From Kryptolebias marmoratus (lineage: Eukaryota > Chordata > Actinopteri > Cyprinodontiformes > Rivulidae): a stretch of 64,000 nucleotides of DNA. The position numbers and the translations under genes were made by a program. The first letter of the stretch is position 1, and each line of letters begins with the position of its first letter. The notes below the pieces were generated by a model. The model did not search any database and was not told the origin of the DNA. It saw only the letters and a program-made list of their open reading frames with translations. Of the stretch, positions 39,601-64,000 are shown in pieces. The DNA lies in the NCBI RefSeq assembly GCF_001649575.2, contig NC_051438.1, positions 24,556,450 to 24,620,449 of the forward strand, read 5' to 3'.

Positions 39601-39981
39601 CGCGTTATCACTGCATGGGTCAGCTTGGCTTAACTGGATCATTTGCTGAGGTGGTACTAAAAGAAGCTTCATTATCAGTAATGTTGCCCGCGATATAAAA
39701 GAACAAAAACACAAGATATGCTGCAGAATATCAGTATGGATAAGGACAAAACACATCCAGCATATGAGACATGTCACAACTTATTGAAGGTGTAAAACAC
39801 ACACACACACCAGGAGTGACTGGCGCTCCGTGCTGTGGCGTCCCTTCACATTGTTCTAATAAATACTCACTCCCCACTTGGCCATCTGGGTTCCTTTAGC
39901 AACTCTTCTTCTGTGATTTTGTTTGACAGTTATTCTGCTCTCGCTCAGTTGTGGCACTGTTTCACATCAAAAGCATAAAAA
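33691..39981. other. Intergenic region between spon2 and ctbp1
   Basis: No coding exon is recognised. The region is AT-rich with poly-T and poly-A runs and a short (TA)n at about 34111-34126. Open frames of 60-90 codons look like chance. Confidence 0.5.
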
Positions 39982-40166
39982 ATGGATGAGGAATGAGTAA
40001 TTTTTCGATGTTGGGAAACATCTGGAGATTTACGACCAAAATCTCGTCGTTATAAAGACAATGACAAAAAAGAAACTGCCTGGTGGTTCGTTGCTCCAGA
40101 GACCAACAAGAAAAGGAACTTTCTAAACGAGCCAGAGATGGGACCCGCTCTTCCAGACATGTGGTA
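39982..40166 (+). pseudogene. Frameshifted MADF-domain relic, probably from a transposon-linked gene
   Basis: Starting at an ATG (MDEE), the plus strand reads part of a MADF (Myb/SANT-like) domain in two frames. One frame gives FDVGKHLEIYD. The next frame carries on with PKSRRYKDNDKKETAWWFVA (about 40035-40095) and ends at a TAA near 40164. The usual family order 'ELYDPKSRxYKDxxKK.xAW' fits across the join, implying a one-base deletion at about 40036, and a TGA follows MDEE directly. MADF proteins occur as host factors and as the DNA-binding partner encoded by PIF/Harbinger transposons. The copy is truncated and cannot encode a full domain. I identify the family from the motif only. Confidence 0.55.
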
Positions 40167-41825
40167 AAAAATTAAAGGTACAGAAAAGATTACTGCTATA
40201 CGTTTACAGTTTACATTCCAGTAAAATAAATCTTAGTTGACTTGAAGATCGTGTCAGTTTGCAAAAGTTGTTTAATTTAAACTGCCTGGGTTTTGTTTTC
40301 TTCATCACTTTACACACAGGGTGGGAAAAAGAGCGACTTTCCCACATCGAGCCTGTAAGGCAGGATAATGCTCTAACATTGATTAATGTGATGTGCCTTT
40401 CCCAGGGACAGCTTAATGATATTCCCTAAAGGAACAAAGAGCGTTAGTCATTCGCATATCTGTCTCAAATTTTCCATGTCTTCAGACGAGCTAGCATCTC
40501 TTAAATCTGCAGACTTAGTCCGTATTTACATTGGAGGATGCGATTGCTTAGAACATACTTAATGGTTTTGTGCAGCATTTCCAGTGATTGAATCGAAGTC
40601 TGGTGATGGTCTTAAGGTTGGAGCTTCCACTCGTTTCCTTTCTCCAGGTTCTCTTTCCCCTCTGTGCCCTTTGGAGGTCCCCACACTGAGTTAAACCTCT
40701 GTCTGCCTTTTTTTTCTGCTTCTTCTTTTTTACTGCATCTGGTTCTTATCCTGCTTCCTGAGGTTTAGGTTTAGCCGTTCTGAGTTTCCAGCTGCTGGAA
40801 AGCCTGTTTCAGGGACTGTGAGCCTGAATGGATGAACCAGAAAGGGACAGAAAGAAAATCAGGGCATGATGGAGATATCTGAGGACATGCTGCAAACAAA
40901 AGGTGGAAGATGAAGCAAACCAGAGAGCAGTGACGAAAAGGGGTCGTAGAAATATTTCTATATCCTGTGTGAGAATTCAGCTGAAATTATTCATGCACAG
41001 ATAATTGGAAAAACATCCAATCACGTAGTGGAATAAGTCAGTCAGCATAAGAAACTTGGTTCTGTCTTCTAAATGTTGAAGTTTAAACTGTTTCTGCAGA
41101 TAATTGGTTCCAGATTTGTATCTCAGCTGGATTGGAGAAAGACTGAAGCCTCTTTCTCAGGTTTAAAAAAGAAATTCAGTTCATAAGAGCACATTTTTTA
41201 TAATTCTCTTTAATTAACTAACTCAGTCCCAACAGAGAGATCACTGTAGTAACTCAGTACTTTATTTGAGTGTTTTTTCACTGAAATAACCCGTAAATCA
41301 ATAAATGTCATTTTTCATTTAGGTCTTGAAAACTTTGTTTTTGTTACCAAGTTTGCTGATATTTATTTGATATATTTTCACACATTAGGCCTGCTGCACA
41401 TTCAGGTGTTCACTTCTTTGTCTGCAGCGTGTTACGGATGTGTTAGTGACATCTGGTGGAAGCGTATTTAGTAACTTTATATTCATAGGATAAAAGTTGG
41501 AATTATGAACAATAGCAAGTGTAAAAACTCCTTCTTTTTACTTATAATATTTTCTATTCCATTCTTTTTTTGTTTTCAGTTGTTTTTAGTGGAAAATTAT
41601 GTTTCCATGTCAAAAAGCTAATTATAATTTGTGAATTTGCTCTACAATTTCAAAACTCCACTTTTAAATATGTCATGGTTTATACACATTCTGACACTGA
41701 AAATCCTAAAGTCGGAGCTGGTCAGACATTTATTCCTTTTACAGCAGAGAGAAATTCCTCAAATCGCGTTGGTAAAATTTTAACAAACAAAAACTGGAGA
41801 AGAAGACACAACGACCACCTTTCCA
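40167..41825. other. Intergenic region 3' of ctbp1
   Basis: Nothing recognisable as coding or RNA. Contains a T-rich stretch at 40708-40740 and AT-rich sequence. Confidence 0.45.
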
Positions 41826-44312
41826 CAGTTTATTTCCTTTTAAAATAATTCATACAAATGCATACAGTCACAAACATATCTTTTTCAGGTTGGCGTTATT
41901 TGACCAAAAATAATGATATTTACTGTAGAATATAGATTATGTATACTGTATATTGCTACGCCTACTACTTACCATAAAAGGGACTAAGGTAGGCAACAGT
42001 GGACTGTGTGTTACTACCAGGGATGGAATTTCAAGGAGCACCTTAACTCTTTAAAAGCATGGCTGTTTGTTTTGACTTGTGGCACCGATCGGTTTGATGG
42101 AGGAATGTTTAGAATTGACTTTAGGAAGAACTGGCAAAGAGTTTCTCCTCCACAAAAAGACAGGCATCTGGTCAGGAAAGTTTGAGTTATAATCTTAGGA
42201 CGTTTGGGTGCTTCATCCTGATAGTACCTTCTGCTTCGTAGGACCCGCTCAGACCTTCGGACAAAGAAAACCCAACGCTGGCTGTAAAATGCTCAGCAGA
42301 GGCTGGAGAAATGTCCATCCCTGATTGCTACGCTTACTACCTCACCATAAAGAAGAACAGATAGGCAACAGTAAACTGCTTTCTTTTTTTTCTTTTTTTT
42401 ATACTACTCAGCTGCTGGTAGGAGGGGATCCAGAAAGTATTGGCCTAATAACAGCAGAACTGGAATCAGTTATAATATAAAAAAAAAGGTTTGAATATTT
42501 CACCAGTAATGCTAACATCACCATTTAACGTAAAACTTAGTATAGAGTTTTCAGATTAGGTTTGGACCATTCGTTGTGAGTTTTCGATGGTAGTTTGTGG
42601 AATTGCGCTGCGTGGAAAGTACTGACTAAAACCCCTTCTCCCAGTGCTGCTTTTTAGACACAGATACAACCAAGTCACATTGACACAGGCAGGCAGAACA
42701 CCATATGTACACATAGACACAGAGGCCACAGAAGGTGGTTAAATGGTATACTCAGGGAAGATCCAGCTTGAAATGTTAAAGGGATACCTGTCTGAAGGAG
42801 CTGACATGCTTCTGTGCTTCACATTTGCTTCTTTGTGCTGAAATACAAGACATAGTTTGGGTATGTGGAATACCATTGACTTATGTCATATTTTTATTCT
42901 TTTAGGAAGTTGATCAAACTCACAAGCTTTGTCTTTTTTGTTTGTCTTTAAAAATTCATTTGAGATACGTTCAAAATTAAGATATGATGTAGTTAGACCT
43001 AACTTCAAGCAAACAACTCTGTCATTTCTCAGTAACTTTTGAGCTTTCTTTAGTGGATTTGTAAAGTCAAGTAAACAACCTAAACTGGAGGAAAAAATGC
43101 TTTTAGCAAATCTGTTGTGTAATTGGACATACCTACGGCTATAAAGGCAGCATGAAGAAAATACTGAGTTAACGTCACGGGGAAACACAATAAAGTTTTA
43201 AACTGTCTGTGCTCCATTTGCACATCGAGTGTGTGACACAGGAAGTGTCAAATCATTAGACAAAAACATCTTTTGTAACAGGTGATTTGTCAAACTGTAG
43301 GCTTTTACACTCTCAACATGCCACCTTTCTCAGTTTATAAATTAAAAACAAGACAAAAACTCAACACATCCCAACAAGCATACCATTTTCCCACTTCTCC
43401 ACAGCCTGTCCTCCAAACTACACCTCCAGTTTGGGTTGAACATTTACACAAGTCCCGAGAGCAAAATGACGTGCTCTCTAAACAAAACCAACAAGAGCGA
43501 ACATTAGATCAACGTTATCTCCTGGTAAAGTTGTTTTTTTTTTTCTAATGTAGCGGGACACAAAAAGGCAAGCAGGTAGAAAAACAAAAGCACTAAGTGG
43601 CATCAAAAGAATTTATAAAACGAAAATGTAAAAGAAAAAAGAATGCGGAAACTTAATTTCCTGAGGTGGTGTGCAAAAAGCTGCCTCTTTTTTGGGGGGC
43701 TTTGCTAATTTGGGGTCACAGAAAACAGAAAAACGTTGATATTCTCAAACCAGTTCGGCTACAAGGAGAGATCACTTTTTTTAAAGACTGGAATACAAAT
43801 ATCAGTATCTTCTTGTTGTAAGTCTAAAAACAGTTTACAGACAGGTTACATTCATTTCATAACCTATTACTTTGCTTGCACATCGAACTAAAGAAAGGAC
43901 ATCGACAAAGGAGAGAAAAACATGAAACCCACCCCCTCTAACTTTGGCCACACTACAGTCTATGACAATGAATTTATTTCATTTTTTTTTTCTTCCCAAA
44001 TCAACAGATATAGGCTATATTTATATATTTTATTTCTGGTTGAGGATGTGAAGATCTGCCAGTGATCAGCAAATCATATTCTGGTTGGGGTAGAGGACAA
44101 CTGTCTTGTTCTTTGATTACATCTAACAGTTATCTAATCCTCTTAAGTCACTTTTATTCCCCCCCTTCTTCCTCTTTGGAGTGTGACGTGTCTGTTAGAG
44201 AGTTCAATCTGAACCTGTTTGATAACAATTTGTCATTTGGGAACTTATCGTTGCCGTGTCGACCTCCAGCTGCTGGACGACGCGGGCAGGTGTGTGTTTG
44301 TGTGCAAAGAGG
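41826..44312 (-). other. ctbp1: Possible ctbp1 3' UTR
   Basis: Downstream of the ctbp1 stop there is no coding sequence, and several AATAAA signals occur on the minus strand (TTTATT on the plus strand near 41830, 42892 and 43973). The most distal, near 41830, sits in a context like a 3' end (ggaaataaactgtgg). The true end could be at any of them. Confidence 0.3.
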
Positions 44313-61693
<17,381 letters not shown>

Positions 61694-62250
61694 GGTGTGT
61701 TCCCCAGCCAGCACACAACAGAAACCTACAGTCTTCACTCAGCAGACATGAACGGGAATCCAGTCAGCATATGGCGGCTGTGGCCAGCTACCTCGCTTCC
61801 CTTAGTCCTTCTCCCAGCCCCTTAGTGACAAGCATACACATGTGCTCCCCCTTTTTTCTCTCACTCCCCTCCCTTCCGTCCCCTTCGCTCGCCTGCTCTC
61901 TATCTGCCTTACCCCTCCCTCGCTCCTCGCTCTCTGCCTCTCGAGCTTCCTCCCTCCCCTTCCTTCTCTCACTTTCTATTACAGAAAATCTTTCCGTTTC
62001 TCACCGTTTCAGTCACACACACACGCACGCACACACACGCGCACAAAAAGGAAGCCGATAAACAAGTGGACGCAAAGATTGCAAGAGCGGCTGCATTTAT
62101 GGGAATGAGAGGGCAAGAGAAAATAAGAGAGATGGTGGGGGAAGATGGTTCAGATTGTGTGTGTGTTTCAGAGTGTGTGAAAGAGAGCAGGAATGGGGAG
62201 GAGCTAACGTTGGCCAAAATTCATCTTTTGTTTCCTGAAAGACGATAGGG
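61694..62250 (-). promoter_or_regulatory. Purine-rich 5' flank of ctbp1 (5' UTR/promoter candidate)
   Basis: Upstream of the ctbp1 ATG the minus strand has a long GA-rich tract (about 61845-61985; gaggaggg/gagaga type), followed by a CA/GC alternating run (62014-62044) and more GA-rich sequence. TATA is absent. GA-rich, TATA-less sequence is usual for broadly expressed genes. The start site is not resolved, and a further non-coding exon upstream cannot be excluded. Confidence 0.4.
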
Positions 62251-62863
62251 AGGAAAAAAAGTAGAGTTATGCAATTGCAAAGCTGTAAAAGATGAAAAAC
62301 TGGTTCCTGTGATATCAGGAAAGTTGTTATAAAGATCAGAAAAGTTATTTTTTAATCACAACAGAGCGAGTAGCAACAATAAATTTGATTTCTGCTTTAA
62401 CTAAATAATGGCTGACAGCATTATTTGCCCAATTTGTTCTCATTTCAGTTTATATGATTCCTATTTTAGTCACAATGACTTGGGACTTTGTTTGACAACA
62501 TTTAAAAGTTTAAATAAATCATATAATTACTGACTCCGGAAATTAATATTTTAAGAATTCTGCATATTATTTGAAATATATATATTTCTTTGAACGGGAC
62601 ACTATTTCTGCAGAGAAAAATGTGCTATATTTGTATCCCACTTTCAACACTTAGAATAAAGTCCTGCAGCAGGAGGGTACCAGAAACAAACAAACATGAA
62701 CACATGTGTTTTCTGACTCTCAGCTACTACCACATCAAGTTTGAGCTGTGAAACTGATGTTAGCTAATGTTGATTAGCTGTGGTGGCCATCTTGAATTGG
62801 ATTGATCCCTAAAGTACGGATACAGATAAATTTGCTGGGACTCCACAATAATAAAAAAGCCTA

Positions 62864-63640
62864 TCTAATGAGACCAAAAAGCTTCAGTTTTGTCTCATCA
62901 ACTCCAGAAACCTCTTAGAAACTTTGGGGCTTGTCAGTGTGCATTTAGTTGAATTCCAGTCCTACTTTTCCTTTTTTTTCTGCCAGTAGTGAAGCCGTCC
63001 TGGGGCGTCTTTTATGGAACCCATTATGACTCAAAATGTAATTGATAACACCATCAGAGAGTGGCGTACCTTGACCTTGGAGTTCAGCTTGAACAGTTCT
63101 GGATGGTTTCCTTGGCTCTTTCTCTACCATCAGGACTCTCCTTCTGATCCACTTGAGGTTGCATTTCCTCTTGCGTCCACGTCCTGGGAGGTTGGCCACA
63201 GTCCTCTGAACCTTTTACTTTTTAATAATATTAGCAACTCTAGTGACAGGAACATGAAGCTGCTTGGAGATGGTCTTGTAGCCTTTACCTTCAACATGAA
63301 GATCTTGTATCTTCATCCTGAGCTCCTCAGACAGCTCTCACCTTTGCTTTCTCTGCTCCACATTTAGAGTGGCGCACAGAACTGAACCAACGACCCCGTG
63401 GCTGTTTGTTCCCTTTAAATGGACTGAATGGCTGATGAAAAGCTGGAAGGCTCCTGAGATAGTAATTAAGGTCAAACACTTAGTTTGAAACAAGATACAA
63501 AGATTATTAGTCTTGTTAAGGGTACCAACAAATCTGCCCAAATAAATACCAAATTATTTATTTTCACAATATTTTTGTTTACTTTATCATTTATTAAAGC
63601 CATGCAGATAACACAGACAAATTTATTGATACCCTTACAT
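62864..63640 (-). mobile_element. Tc1/mariner-like element, defective copy B (inverted relative to copy A)
   Basis: The minus strand repeats the same Tc1 transposase N-terminus as copy A. It has the same in-frame TAA (63215-63217) and the same MANLPGRGRKRK-like block, and it too stops after the TKLKLFG region, lacking the rest of the catalytic core. Its 5' leader contains 'ttggtaccctt'- and 'ttgataccctt'-like motifs typical of Tc1 ends in fish. It sits 1.2-1.9 kb upstream of the ctbp1 start codon. Ends are approximate. Confidence 0.85.
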
Positions 63641-63946
63641 CTCACTGAAACAATTCTTGTTTTTTGTTTTTGATTTTTTTTGTGAAAAGTGTCTGCATGC
63701 CTTTAGAGGGTATGTTTTATATATTACGCTAACAGACAAACTATTAAACACACCCACACAGATAGAGGCATTATCTGCTGTTGCCTATCACCAGCAGGTA
63801 ATAAATATAACTCCAGTGGTTTTAGAAAAAAAATAAAAGCACTTTTCTGCTCTGACACTAGACACATACCCTGTGTACGTAATAACAATAGTTTCACCAA
63901 CTTTCCACTCCTGTGCTTTGGTCTGATCAGCCCTTAAAGCCTTTAC

Positions 63947-64000
63947 CTGCCCCGGGTCTCTCTGTTCTTGCAGTAGAGCTCTCCTCTCCATACTTAATAA
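63947..64000 (-). other. Candidate exon running off the right edge
   Basis: The minus strand is open from the edge and ends in the good donor CAG|gtaaag. In the open frame it reads MERRALLQEQRDPGQ. I do not recognise the peptide. It could be an exon of the next gene, an upstream ctbp1 exon, or chance. The acceptor side is outside the window. Confidence 0.25.

Overview
This window is teleost nuclear DNA. It is AT-rich, its genes are split by GT-AG introns into exons of 40-235 bp, and it carries fish-type repeats (Tc1-like transposons, an L2-clade LINE fragment, a palindromic MITE and many CA/TG runs). I rebuilt four protein-coding genes exon by exon. All are on the minus strand, all have intact reading frames, and every junction keeps phase. 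From low to high coordinate they are rnf212 (8426-13863, 12 coding exons, 275 aa), tmed11 (14781-16561, 5 exons, 214 aa), spon2 (18720-23670, 5 coding exons, 338 aa) and ctbp1 (44313-61693, 11 coding exons, 443 aa). This order and orientation is that of human 4p16.3 (RNF212, TMED11P, SPON2, CTBP1), so the window is an ancestral vertebrate synteny block.

Layout: 1-8.2 kb is intergenic. It may start with the 3' UTR of a plus-strand neighbour and holds one unassigned candidate minus-strand exon at 6113-6192. 8.2-16.6 kb holds rnf212 and tmed11, packed closely. 17.9-24.9 kb is spon2, with a non-coding first exon and a TATA-like element. 24.9-41.8 kb has no gene I can support. It contains a frameshifted MADF-domain relic (39982-40166) and a retroelement-like, proline-rich segment (about 32.9-33.7 kb). 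41.8-64 kb is ctbp1, with a likely long 3' UTR, an 8.1 kb first intron and a purine-rich (minus strand) 5' flank. Two nearly identical, defective Tc1-like copies lie in opposite orientation, one in ctbp1 intron 3 and one upstream of its first coding exon.

The genes do not form one pathway. RNF212 is a meiotic SUMO-ligase-like crossover factor, TMED11 a p24 cargo receptor of the early secretory pathway, SPON2 a secreted matrix protein and CTBP1 an NAD(H)-dependent transcriptional corepressor. I found no CRISPR array, rRNA or tRNA, and no clearly new system. The most unusual signals are regulatory: a CA-repeat hairpin over a ctbp1 5' splice site, tandem splice acceptors in rnf212 that lead to immediate stops, and the mosaic Tc1 pair. 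All exon coordinates come from manual translation and splice-site reading, without transcript data.
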